Under the pieces are notes generated by a model. That model was not told the origin of the DNA. It did no database searches and saw only the letters and a list, made by a program, of their open reading frames with translations. The position numbers and the translations under genes were made by a program. DNA of 35,097 nucleotides from Blastopirellula sp. (GTDB lineage: Bacteria; Planctomycetota; Planctomycetia; Pirellulales; Pirellulaceae), in NCBI GenBank assembly GCA_002733575.1, contig NVWB01000175.1, positions 1-35,097 on the forward strand, in the 5' to 3' direction. Positions 8,554 to 16,784 of this stretch are shown one piece after another (position 1 is the stretch's first letter; each line of letters opens with the position of its first letter).

Positions 8554-11500
8554 GTGCTGTTAAAACAAGTAAATATCAATGGTTTCGGCGTTTGGAATGA
8601 TTTAAGCGTCGAGGAACTTTCTCCGCAAGTCACCGTTTTGTTTGGTCATAACGAAGCGGGTAAAAGTACGCTGCTGCATTTTTTGCGGTCGATGCTGTAC
8701 GGACGAGATCAAAACGAAGAACGCAAATATCTTCCACCGATTAATGGCGGCCAGCCAGGTGGTTCGTTGCATCTTCGCGGAACACTAGGGCGTTTTGAAG
8801 TAATTCGCCAGTGGAATAACGTCGGCACCGAAGAAAAGGTTTGGATCGAAAGTCCTGATGGTTCTCGCCAAAGCAAAGCTCAGCTTGATGCGCTGCTTGA
8901 AGGAGTGGATCGAGCAACTTACAACAATATCTTTGCGGTCGGCCTGCGCGAATTACAGATGTTGGCCACGCTGGATGACAGCGAAGCTGCGCGAAAAATC
9001 TATGAACTGACCAGTGGGTTGGACCGAATTTCTCTGGCCGAAGTCGTGCGGTTGCTCGATACTTCGCAGGAAGCCTTGATCTCGGACAATGGTGCCGATT
9101 GCATTGTGAATCAGTTGGTGGCCGATCATCAAGGGCTGACCAAGGAGATTGATCAACTACAAGGCAATGTCCAAGAATGGGCCGCACTGCTAAACCAACA
9201 GCGAACAACCGACCAGCAAATTGAACAATTTGGTGCCAAGGTCACTTCCATTGAAGACGAGATTCAATTTGCTGAACTAGCGGAACAAGTACGAGACAGT
9301 ATCCAGCAACGGAACTCGCTTGAAAAAAGTATCGACCGGTATGGCGAGTTGCCAGACGTTTCTGATGAAACACTCGATCAGTTGCGACAGTTTAGAGATA
9401 AGGTTTCACGTCGCAGGGCTCGATGTACTGAGTTGCGGGCCGATTACAAACAGTTGTATGTGGATCACAATGCGATTCCCATGAATCGTGAACTGGCCCG
9501 GCATACTGCCAGGGTTGATGCGTTGGGTGAACAACGCCAGTGGATCGTTTCGTTAAAACAAAATTTGATTCAAATTGATGATGAGATCGTTGAAGAAGAA
9601 CATCAGTTAGATACCGCTTGGCGACAAAGTGGGTTGAAATCAACCAGTGGAGATCGACCTGATCTTTCGCCGAGTGAATTGAAATCACTACGAGGCCCGC
9701 TGAAAAATTTAGAGTCAGACATTGAAACGCTGGAAGATGCCAAACGACATTTGACAACGTACGAGGAAGAGCTGATTGGGGTTGAATCCAAAGTTGAAGA
9801 ATCACTATCAGGCGTGGGTGAAAAAGATTTAACCAAGGCGCTCGAAACCGCAGGTGAGCATGTCAATTTGCTGCGTCAACGGATTCAATTGGAAGAGAAA
9901 ATCGAGAAGCTCGAATTTCAATTCCGTGATGCCGAACATGATTCGCACGATCTGCTAGAAAAGCAAATGCTGACGCCGCCTCAAATAGTGGGGATTGGTT
10001 CGCTGTTTGGGTTTGGCGTGATTTCCATTCTCGTTAGCATGAACGAGTTTGTAGGCGATTTAATTGTCATCGGCACCAGCTTCGGCGGATATGCTTTTGT
10101 GCTCGGGTTAATGAGCATTGGCGGGGCTTATGGTATTAAACGAATGCTTGAACATTCGATCTCTGAACAATTTGATAACTGCAAACGACAATTGCGGTTG
10201 CTTGATACGCAATTGGCCAAAGCGTTTAAAGAACGTGATGAAATTGAACACGGTTTGCCTGTTGGAAGTGGGCCTTGGGTCACACGTTTAAAAACGGCCG
10301 ATTCGCACCTTTCGCACTTGGAAGATCTGATTCCTTTGGGCAATAAGCTGGGTGAAGTTCGGCAGGCTCAAGACGACAACACCAAACGCATCGCCAATGC
10401 CGAGCAAACTGTGGCTCAATCGAAACGTAAGTGGAGAGACGCACTACAAGCTTTGAGCTTGCCTACGGACACCACTGCCGAAGCCATCAAACAACTGGCG
10501 AAGCACTTGGTACAAATCTCCAAACTTCGCAAAAGCCTGAAGGCGAACAAAGAACTTCGAGAACTGCGTCAACAAGAGTTGGACGCATTGATGCAACGCT
10601 TACGCCAGTTGGCGTTAGATGTTGGCGTAACCCCTGGCGAAGAAGACCCGATGGAACTGTTGGCCACGCTCGAAGAAGAGTTAGTGCGACAGGCAGAGAA
10701 CTCGGAGCATCGTATTGAACTGCGTAGCAAAGCCAAAAAGATTCGTAATGAATACAGGAAAAATGCCCAAGAAGCTCGCAAGGCGATGAAACAACGCGAG
10801 GCGATACTTGAAGCGGTCGATGTGGTAAGTGAAGAAGAATATCGTGATTTGCTAAATAAGTCACAAGAATTGGCTGGTTTAAATCAACAGTTTACGAACA
10901 TGGTAGAGTCTGTACTCGGGCGGTTAGATGAGCCTGCCGATTTGGATCGCATCGAAGAATTTGTACTTGAAAACAGCATTCATCAGGCCGAAGAAAAAAT
11001 GGCTGAAATGTTGAATGAACACGAACAAGCTGAACGGCGTGCCAAAGAATGTTACGAACGACGTGGTGAACTCAAGGCACAGCTAGAGAATCTCGAAAAG
11101 AACGAACGCTTACTGGAAGCTCAACTTGAATTGAGTGAAGTGGAAACTCAATTGAAAGAAGCCATTAGTCGCTGGCAAACCTTGGCGGTGACTAATTACA
11201 TTTTAGATCAAATCCGTAAAATCTACGAAACCGAACGTCAGCCTGAAACGCTGTTATTGGCCTCTTCGTATCTGATCAAACTGACCGGTGGCAAGTACAC
11301 TCGGGTCTGGACTCCATTGAGTGAGAACACACTTTATGTCGAAAACCAAGATGGTGTTTCCAAGTCGTTGATTAACCTGAGCGAAGGCACACGCGAACAA
11401 GTATTCCTGGCCGTGCGGTTGGCACTGATTAAAGCGTTTGCCAAACAGGGGCGAGTGTTGCCTGTAATTCTGGATGATGTACTAGTCAACTTCGATTCGG

Positions 11501-12342
11501 TTCGATCACAAGCAACCGCAGAACTGTTTATTGAGTTTGCAGCCGAAGGACACCAGTTGCTAGTGTTTACCTGTCACGAACACATTTTGGCCATGTTCCA
11601 AGAACTAGGTTGTGATGTGCGGACACTTCCAAACATCACCGGTGCATGTCGACCTGGCGAACTGCAATTTGACATTGATGTTCCTGTGCTTGAAGTTGAA
11701 GAGGAAGAAGAGCTTGTTGAGGAAGACATTGAAGAAGAGTACGAAGAGGAAGAGTACGAAGAGGAAGAGCTAAGCGACGAAGTCGACGGCGAGCTCGATG
11801 AAGAAGAGGAGTTGGAAGAAGAATGCGAGGAAGAGTTAGTCGACGAATATGAAGAAGAGGATGAGGAAGAACTAGAAGAGGAGTACGAAGAAGAGGAAGA
11901 GCTGGTTGAAGAGTACGAGGAAGAAGAGGGAGAAGAGGAAGAGGTTGAAGAAATAGATTACGAACTTGAGGAAGAAGTTCTTGAAGAAGAAGTTGAGGAC
12001 GAAGATTACGAATTGAAAAATGAGGAATTACCTGAAGTTGAATTCAGTTTACCTGAGTCCGTTGAGATTCGTGAACCGAGCGAACCATTAAATTTAGAGA
12101 ATACAACGGTCGAAATTAAGAGTTCGATTATTCAGCCTACGGTGGTGACTCTTGAAACCGAATTGTTCGAGAGCGTGACGCTTCCGACAGAGTATGCGAC
12201 TCCAAAGTCTGAAGTGGTGAAGCCCGTGATTGAACCTAGTCCAGAAGTGCTAATCACCAGCGGGCAAGAATTCGGTTGGGACTCACCTCGCCGTTGGTAC
12301 GACGAAGTGGACCCTCGAAAAGACCGAGAGAAGGCGGCATAA
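8554..12342 (+). CDS. SMC-like AAA ATPase (YhaN/SbcC/Rad50 type) with acidic C-terminal tail
   Basis: A 1262-residue partner of the upstream phosphoesterase, resembling YhaN. The N-terminal ATPase half has Walker A GHNEAGKST (31-39). A long coiled-coil region follows (about 160-900). It is broken at about 476-526 by a Gly-rich hydrophobic stretch that looks like two membrane-spanning helices (GIGSLFGFGVISILVS and GTSFGGYAFVLGLMSIGGAY), a feature also known from YhaN-type proteins. The C-terminal half has the signature LSEGTREQ (942-949), Walker B PVILDDV (970-976) and the switch His in FTCHEH. After the ATPase end at about 1045 comes a tract of almost pure Glu/Asp with Tyr, Leu and Val (1047-1158), then a Ser/Thr/Pro/Glu-rich tail ending in PRRWYDEVDPRKDREKAA. 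The acidic tract is not part of the usual family architecture. Start GTG 8554 is chosen by its Shine-Dalgarno sequence. Confidence 0.9.
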   Translation: MLLKQVNINGFGVWNDLSVEELSPQVTVLFGHNEAGKSTLLHFLRSMLYGRDQNEERKYLPPINGGQPGGSLHLRGTLGRFEVIRQWNNVGTEEKVWIESPDGSRQSKAQLDALLEGVDRATYNNIFAVGLRELQMLATLDDSEAARKIYELTSGLDRISLAEVVRLLDTSQEALISDNGADCIVNQLVADHQGLTKEIDQLQGNVQEWAALLNQQRTTDQQIEQFGAKVTSIEDEIQFAELAEQVRDSIQQRNSLEKSIDRYGELPDVSDETLDQLRQFRDKVSRRRARCTELRADYKQLYVDHNAIPMNRELARHTARVDALGEQRQWIVSLKQNLIQIDDEIVEEEHQLDTAWRQSGLKSTSGDRPDLSPSELKSLRGPLKNLESDIETLEDAKRHLTTYEEELIGVESKVEESLSGVGEKDLTKALETAGEHVNLLRQRIQLEEKIEKLEFQFRDAEHDSHDLLEKQMLTPPQIVGIGSLFGFGVISILVSMNEFVGDLIVIGTSFGGYAFVLGLMSIGGAYGIKRMLEHSISEQFDNCKRQLRLLDTQLAKAFKERDEIEHGLPVGSGPWVTRLKTADSHLSHLEDLIPLGNKLGEVRQAQDDNTKRIANAEQTVAQSKRKWRDALQALSLPTDTTAEAIKQLAKHLVQISKLRKSLKANKELRELRQQELDALMQRLRQLALDVGVTPGEEDPMELLATLEEELVRQAENSEHRIELRSKAKKIRNEYRKNAQEARKAMKQREAILEAVDVVSEEEYRDLLNKSQELAGLNQQFTNMVESVLGRLDEPADLDRIEEFVLENSIHQAEEKMAEMLNEHEQAERRAKECYERRGELKAQLENLEKNERLLEAQLELSEVETQLKEAISRWQTLAVTNYILDQIRKIYETERQPETLLLASSYLIKLTGGKYTRVWTPLSENTLYVENQDGVSKSLINLSEGTREQVFLAVRLALIKAFAKQGRVLPVILDDVLVNFDSVRSQATAELFIEFAAEGHQLLVFTCHEHILAMFQELGCDVRTLPNITGACRPGELQFDIDVPVLEVEEEEELVEEDIEEEYEEEEYEEEELSDEVDGELDEEEELEEECEEELVDEYEEEDEEELEEEYEEEEELVEEYEEEEGEEEEVEEIDYELEEEVLEEEVEDEDYELKNEELPEVEFSLPESVEIREPSEPLNLENTTVEIKSSIIQPTVVTLETELFESVTLPTEYATPKSEVVKPVIEPSPEVLITSGQEFGWDSPRRWYDEVDPRKDREKAA
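11692..12027 (+). other. GAA/GAG-rich purine tract encoding a ~112-residue acidic segment
   Basis: Within the ATPase gene, 11692-12027 is built almost entirely of GAA, GAG, GAT, GAC and TAC/TAT codons, giving repeated EEYEEEE and EEELVEEYEEE units. Purines dominate the plus strand. The repeat units are irregular, so the tract is not a simple perfect microsatellite, but it looks slippage-prone. Confidence 0.9.
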
Positions 12343-12422
12343 GAAGTCTTTACACTAGTGTTTTTAAAAAATCACTAAGCTGGGTATATACATACAATTT
12401 CTGCTACAGATTACAGATATTT

Positions 12423-12516
12423 CAGTCCCGGCAGGGACGAAGTCACCTAGCCTGGTGCTTTAGCACCAGGAAAATGAAGCTTCAATACTCGAAACCCCGG
12501 CGTAGGGTGACGTCGA
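12423..12516 (+). repeat. REP-like element, left copy
   Basis: A 94-base unit with three parts: hairpin GTCCC-ggca-GGGAC (12425-12438), a second perfect hairpin CCTGGTGC-ttta-GCACCAGG (12451-12470), and a CCCCGG region ending GACGTCGA (12509-12516). It is an imperfect inverted copy of 12600-12694. It lies in the 414-base gap between the ATPase gene and the convergent DapA-family gene. No gene is seen in this gap. Confidence 0.75.
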
Positions 12517-12599
12517 TTTATAGCCTCATTTTCAAGCCATAATATAAAGAGTTCTCTAGATCGAACATTCGATCCGAAGCCCAGTCATTCTTAGTTCAC

Positions 12600-12694
12600 T
12601 CGACGTCGCCCCATCCGGGACTTTCTGGACTTAGAGCAATTCGATTCCTGGCCCTGAAGGACCAGGCTACGCGACAACGTCCCTTTCGGGACAA
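12600..12694 (-). repeat. REP-like element, right copy in inverted orientation
   Basis: Read on the minus strand this repeats the left unit's order: GTCCC-gaaa-GGGAC (12692-12679), the TAGCCTGGT...CCAGG hairpin (12666-12647), and a CCGG...GACGTCGA end (12607-12600). Spacings between parts match the left copy to within one base (26 and 39-40), so the two are copies rather than chance hairpins. The 83 bases between the copies show no gene. Confidence 0.75.
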
Positions 12695-12756
12695 ATAAGA
12701 GTTGTGAACAATCGTCGTTAATTCGGGATTTATTGGAGCACGTACATTTAACAGAA

Positions 12757-13704
12757 CTAGCCCTGGTAGCTTTTACCTGCCCAGTTGTTCCACCAAGCTT
12801 GGAAGAGTTTTAATTGTTCTTCAACAAACTTTTGTTGGCTGGCCGATAGTTTGTCGTTCTCGTTGAAATGTAGTTTATATTCTGCATCGCCCAGCAGTAC
12901 CAATAGATACTTGTAATAGAGTACCAAGTCGGGGCCTTCATCGAAGGTCGATAGTACAGCCAAGGCATCTTCCAGTTCTTTCGCAAAGCGGCGAGCTTCA
13001 ACATTTCCATTTGCCGCTAGACGGCATAATGCCACGTATTGTAGCACTTCTTGTGGAATACAATTGCCGATGCCGGTGATGGCTCCAACTGCTCCACAGC
13101 GGGTGAATCCGTGATAGACCTGAGTATCAACGCCCACCATTAAAAGTACATCCGCATCGGTATTGGTAATATGCTCTGCCGCATAACTTAGCGATGCACT
13201 CCCGCCGAATTCTTTGAACCCGATCAAATTTGGGAACTCGCGTCGAAGATCAAAAAACAAGTCTGCCTTGGTTTCAAATCCATAATAAGGACTGTTGTAG
13301 ATGATGGCCGGCAGCTCAGGTGCGGCTCCTAAAATAGCGGCAAAGTGATCTCGTTGTGCAGCCGGGGAAGTTCCGCGAGAGAGGACTCTTGGGATGACCA
13401 TCAATCCTTTGGCCCCTACACTTTGAGCATGGGCCGAATGTTCAGCAGCCAAAGCAGTGTTTTGGGCTCCAGTGCCTACGACCACTGGCACACCAGCTTC
13501 TGCTAGTTGACGCACACCTTCTTGACGCTGCTGGTCTGACAACAACGGCCAGTCGCCCATCGAACCACAGTACACTACGCCAGACATTCCAGCCGACATT
13601 AATTGCTGGGCCTTAGTCACTAGGGATGGAAAATTAGGAGAGCGATCTTCATGACAGGGAGTCATCAAAGCAGGAATACAACCGCGAAAAATTGAGGAAT
13701 CCAT
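12757..13704 (-). CDS. dihydrodipicolinate synthase (DapA)/N-acetylneuraminate lyase family protein
   Basis: A 315-residue class I aldolase-type TIM barrel, of usual length for the family. The Schiff-base lysine is Lys164 in LIGFKEFGG, and the family tyrosine is Tyr136 in IIYNSPYYG. The substrate carboxylate loop, usually GTTGE, is GSMGD here (47-51), so it is unlikely to be the lysine-pathway DapA itself. Family members act on pyruvate-containing substrates in condensation, retro-aldol, dehydratase or deaminase reactions. The neighbour is an M24 Xaa-Pro-type peptidase gene. A role in hydroxyproline breakdown (the pyrroline-4-hydroxy-2-carboxylate deaminase subfamily) is one possibility, but this is speculative. 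The protein has no signal peptide. The ATG at 13704 is 86 bases after the M24 gene, consistent with one transcript. Confidence 0.88.
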   Translation of the reverse strand: MDSSIFRGCIPALMTPCHEDRSPNFPSLVTKAQQLMSAGMSGVVYCGSMGDWPLLSDQQRQEGVRQLAEAGVPVVVGTGAQNTALAAEHSAHAQSVGAKGLMVIPRVLSRGTSPAAQRDHFAAILGAAPELPAIIYNSPYYGFETKADLFFDLRREFPNLIGFKEFGGSASLSYAAEHITNTDADVLLMVGVDTQVYHGFTRCGAVGAITGIGNCIPQEVLQYVALCRLAANGNVEARRFAKELEDALAVLSTFDEGPDLVLYYKYLLVLLGDAEYKLHFNENDKLSASQQKFVEEQLKLFQAWWNNWAGKSYQG

Positions 13705-13790
13705 GAGCGTATTTACTTTATGTCGGTGAAAGAAGTAGATGTGAAGACAGATATCCTACACCGAAATAAGTGGTTTGTGTAGAAGAGAGA

Positions 13791-14951
13791 TTATTTCCAA
13801 CTCAGTTCTTCGCTTAATTGATTGAGGTTGATGCACCCATCTTTGGTGACAACTACCATGTCTTCTACTCGAACGCCGCCTAGTTTTTTTCGATATAATC
13901 CCGGTTCAATCGTCAGTGCGTCTCCAATTAAAAGTTCTGGCCCTTTGAAGTCAAGTAGCGGCGGCTCGTGGACATTGAGCCCTATTCCGTGCCCCGTTCC
14001 ATGCGGCATCGAGCAGAAATCTTTAGGCGAGTTTTCATCGGATAGCCCGATGTTATATCCGTGGTCTAGTAGAACTTGAATTGTTGCTTTGTGGACTTCT
14101 TCTCCCGTAACGCCTGGTGCGGTGGCCGATTCTCCTGCTGCTTTTGCGAGCTTGACCACTTTGTGCATCGCTTTGATTTCATCAGGGATTTCTCCATGCA
14201 CGACCGTGCGTGTACAGTCTCCGTTGTATAAAGTGGTGCGGTTTTGTGGAAAGATATCAATGATCACGGTTTGCTCGGTATAGAGTTGACCTGAACCGTA
14301 GTCATGACAGTCGGCTCCGGTTGAACCGCCTGCGATAATGCAAGTTGGGTTCTGGTAGCCGCGGTCCATCAGGAAATGATCGACAGCGGCCCGTACACGT
14401 TCTGATGTGAGTGGTTCATCATGATGGTAGAGTGCCCCATCAGCTTTTGCTTCCGCGTTGGCGACCATCTCACACGCATGTCGAATTGCTTGCTCGGTGA
14501 CTTGCTGTGCTTCTCTCAGGTGCTCGATTTCTTGTTCATTTTTTTGGCGGCGGTCAGTGACCCAAAGTTCGGTATCGCATTGAACCGAGATGCCTGCACG
14601 TGTTAAGAATTCAACAAAGATGAATGGTAAACTGCGATCTGCAACTACTTCGGAAATGCCTTCGCGGCGTAGACATTCGGCTGCTGCCTGAGCTGTTGCC
14701 GTTTCTCGATCACCGGAGAGCCCGCCCTGTGGTGCAAAGTCGGCAGGGCAGTTGATTTGATCTGCCTTGGCAAATTTTTTGCCGCGATCCATTTCGATAT
14801 CACGCAAAATTAAGATCGACTTGATTCCAGATGTAGCAGGTATTTCTAGCAAGGCAACAGGGTCACCAACTTGGAACTGAATTCGCCAGAATAGCGTGTA
14901 ATTAATCGCAGGGATGCCGGCGCAAATTCTGGCTACATGATCATTCGTCAT
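13791..14951 (-). CDS. M24 family metallopeptidase (Xaa-Pro peptidase/creatinase fold)
   Basis: A 386-residue protein with an N-terminal creatinase-like domain (about 1-150) and a C-terminal pita-bread domain. All five dinuclear metal ligands are present: Asp232 (VIIDIFP), Asp245 (NGDCTRT), His321 (GTGHGIG), Glu349 (LTIEPGLY) and Glu363 (VRVEDM). It should therefore be an active metal peptidase, most likely cleaving at proline (prolidase or aminopeptidase P), although M24 proteins with other substrates exist. No signal peptide is present. I placed the start at ATG 14951, which is preceded by AAAAGGAA at good spacing; the frame is open to 14975, but that adds only eight residues. It follows the sulfatase gene by 37 bases and precedes the DapA-family gene. 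Confidence 0.92.
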   Translation of the reverse strand: MTNDHVARICAGIPAINYTLFWRIQFQVGDPVALLEIPATSGIKSILILRDIEMDRGKKFAKADQINCPADFAPQGGLSGDRETATAQAAAECLRREGISEVVADRSLPFIFVEFLTRAGISVQCDTELWVTDRRQKNEQEIEHLREAQQVTEQAIRHACEMVANAEAKADGALYHHDEPLTSERVRAAVDHFLMDRGYQNPTCIIAGGSTGADCHDYGSGQLYTEQTVIIDIFPQNRTTLYNGDCTRTVVHGEIPDEIKAMHKVVKLAKAAGESATAPGVTGEEVHKATIQVLLDHGYNIGLSDENSPKDFCSMPHGTGHGIGLNVHEPPLLDFKGPELLIGDALTIEPGLYRKKLGGVRVEDMVVVTKDGCINLNQLSEELSWK

Positions 14952-14988
14952 CTGAAATTCCTTTTCTATTTTCAATTCAGCATTGTTG

Positions 14989-16719
14989 CTATTTCGCGGG
15001 AATCACGGCTTTGGCGCTGCGGTCGTCAATTGAAAAATATCCGAGTGCGTTTTCTGATTTGTCGGTAATATACCAAACCGCGCCAGGCCGTGTGTTTTGG
15101 AGTTGAGTTTTGCCTGGGGCGATGCCTCCGTACGGTTTCGGTTTGCCTGCTCTGTCCATCCAGAATAATTGAACGGGCTGTTTGCTTTGATTGATAAAGA
15201 ACACATCAAACGTACTGCCATCAGGCTTAGAAGCAGGCGCCAACGCAGATGGTTTATTAAGCTTGTTCCACTTGATTTTGGTTAATGCTTTAATACTAGC
15301 TTTTTTGAGCGGAGCAAATTCAGTGGGGCCAAGATTGCGTAATTGTCTGAGTTTGTCAGCGTACTTTGGATTCTCGGCCAAATTGTTCCATTCGTATCGA
15401 TCTGCTTTCGAATCGTATAATTCCTCTTCTCCATTGGCGTAATGAATATACCGCCAGTCTTCCGTGCTTAAACCATAGCTGCCCGGTTCACTTAAATAGG
15501 TGATGGAAGGAGTTGTCCATTCAGCATTTGAGTCTTTTAATAAGGGCACTAAGCTTGGCCCACTGTTGGACTCTTTTTTAGAAACACCAGCCAGTTCGGT
15601 AAGTGTGGGAAAGAGGCTCACAAGATTTACCGGCTTGGTACACGTGATGCCAGCTTGAGTGCCTTGCGTTAGCCCTGGAGTTCCTTTAGGGGCACGAATG
15701 ATCAGTGGCACACGAGTACAGACTCGCCAGCCGGTGAACTTTTGCCAGTGTTGTTTTTCGCCTAAGTGCCAACCGTGATCGCTCCATAGCACAACAATCG
15801 TGTTGTCACGGTTGGGGCCTTTGTCTAGTGCGTCTAGCACTCGCCCAATCATCGCATCGGCAAATGCGATTGACGCCAAGTAGCCTTGGATGCCTTGTTT
15901 CCATTGGTTGTGTTTTAGAATGTGGGGGAAATATCGATTTGGTCCACGGCGTTTACCGGCTGGGGGTAAGTCTTCCAAATCATCTTCTTTGTAACCTGGG
16001 GGAAGTTGAATCTCTTCAAGGGGAAATTGTTCGTAATACTTTTTAGGCACAAACCAAGGTTCATGTGGTCGATAGATGCCGCAGGCCAAGTAAAAAGGTT
16101 TCTCGTGCTTTTTGCTTAGTTGCTCGCCAATCCATTTCGAGACCAGCCAGTCGCCGCCAAATTCTTCATCGGTGGCATCCAGTGCAGCCCAATCGGTTTC
16201 GACGTATTGCCAAGGACCGCCGCGTGGTAAATTGACGGGGCGATTTTCTGGATAGAGCGTGAATGGGAATGGGTTCTCTGATTCTTTCTTCGGGAAATAT
16301 TCATCCCAGGAATGGGCATCAATAAAGTAATGAAGGATTTTTCCTGAACCGGCAGACCAGTATCCATGGTTGGAAAAATGCTTTGACATCAATTCTGCCT
16401 TGGGCAACACCTCCCGCATTTTTTGCCCGTTGTCGTACATGCCGGATTTGTGGGGAGAGATGCCGGTCATGATCGCTGTCCTCGAAGGATTGCAGGCAGG
16501 TGCTGCACAATGGGCGTTGGAGAACAAAACACCGCTGGCAGCCAGACGATCAATATTGGGTGTCTTGGCTTGAGGGTGCCCACCTAAACAGCCAATCCAA
16601 TCGTTCAGGTCATCGACCGAAATAAACAAGATATTCGGTTTTTGAATTTCTTGGGCCGACAGAGGACTGGTCAACCAAAGCAGGGTCAGCAGTTGCAAGC
16701 AAATTAGTTTTTTTAACAT
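14989..16719 (-). CDS. secreted sulfatase, iduronate-2-sulfatase/choline-sulfatase-like
   Basis: A 576-residue type I (formylglycine) sulfatase with a signal peptide (about 1-23). The metal-site aspartates are in FISVDDLNDW (Asp36, Asp37). The cysteine to be converted to formylglycine is Cys76 in CNPSRTAIMTG. LWSDHGWHLGEKQHW supplies the second Asp/His metal set. The LNDW and GGHPQ pattern points to the iduronate-2-sulfatase-like subgroup (S1_7). The domain ends at about residue 460 and is followed by a ~110-residue C-terminal extension with a beta-rich look (VFFINQSKQPVQLFWMD), perhaps a carbohydrate or anchoring module. The ATG at 16719 is preferred over the TTG six bases upstream. It is the first gene of the sulfatase, M24, DapA-family unit. 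Confidence 0.94.
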   Translation of the reverse strand: MLKKLICLQLLTLLWLTSPLSAQEIQKPNILFISVDDLNDWIGCLGGHPQAKTPNIDRLAASGVLFSNAHCAAPACNPSRTAIMTGISPHKSGMYDNGQKMREVLPKAELMSKHFSNHGYWSAGSGKILHYFIDAHSWDEYFPKKESENPFPFTLYPENRPVNLPRGGPWQYVETDWAALDATDEEFGGDWLVSKWIGEQLSKKHEKPFYLACGIYRPHEPWFVPKKYYEQFPLEEIQLPPGYKEDDLEDLPPAGKRRGPNRYFPHILKHNQWKQGIQGYLASIAFADAMIGRVLDALDKGPNRDNTIVVLWSDHGWHLGEKQHWQKFTGWRVCTRVPLIIRAPKGTPGLTQGTQAGITCTKPVNLVSLFPTLTELAGVSKKESNSGPSLVPLLKDSNAEWTTPSITYLSEPGSYGLSTEDWRYIHYANGEEELYDSKADRYEWNNLAENPKYADKLRQLRNLGPTEFAPLKKASIKALTKIKWNKLNKPSALAPASKPDGSTFDVFFINQSKQPVQLFWMDRAGKPKPYGGIAPGKTQLQNTRPGAVWYITDKSENALGYFSIDDRSAKAVIPAK

Positions 16720-16784
16720 CAGCAAGTCAGTCTAAAATACGAGATTCATGGAAGTGTCATTCATGCCAGGATTTCCAACGATTT

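Noticed and set aside
12276..12542. 88-codon frame running through the end of the ATPase gene into the REP-like unit
   Set aside because: It overlaps the ATPase in another frame and consists mainly of repeat sequence.
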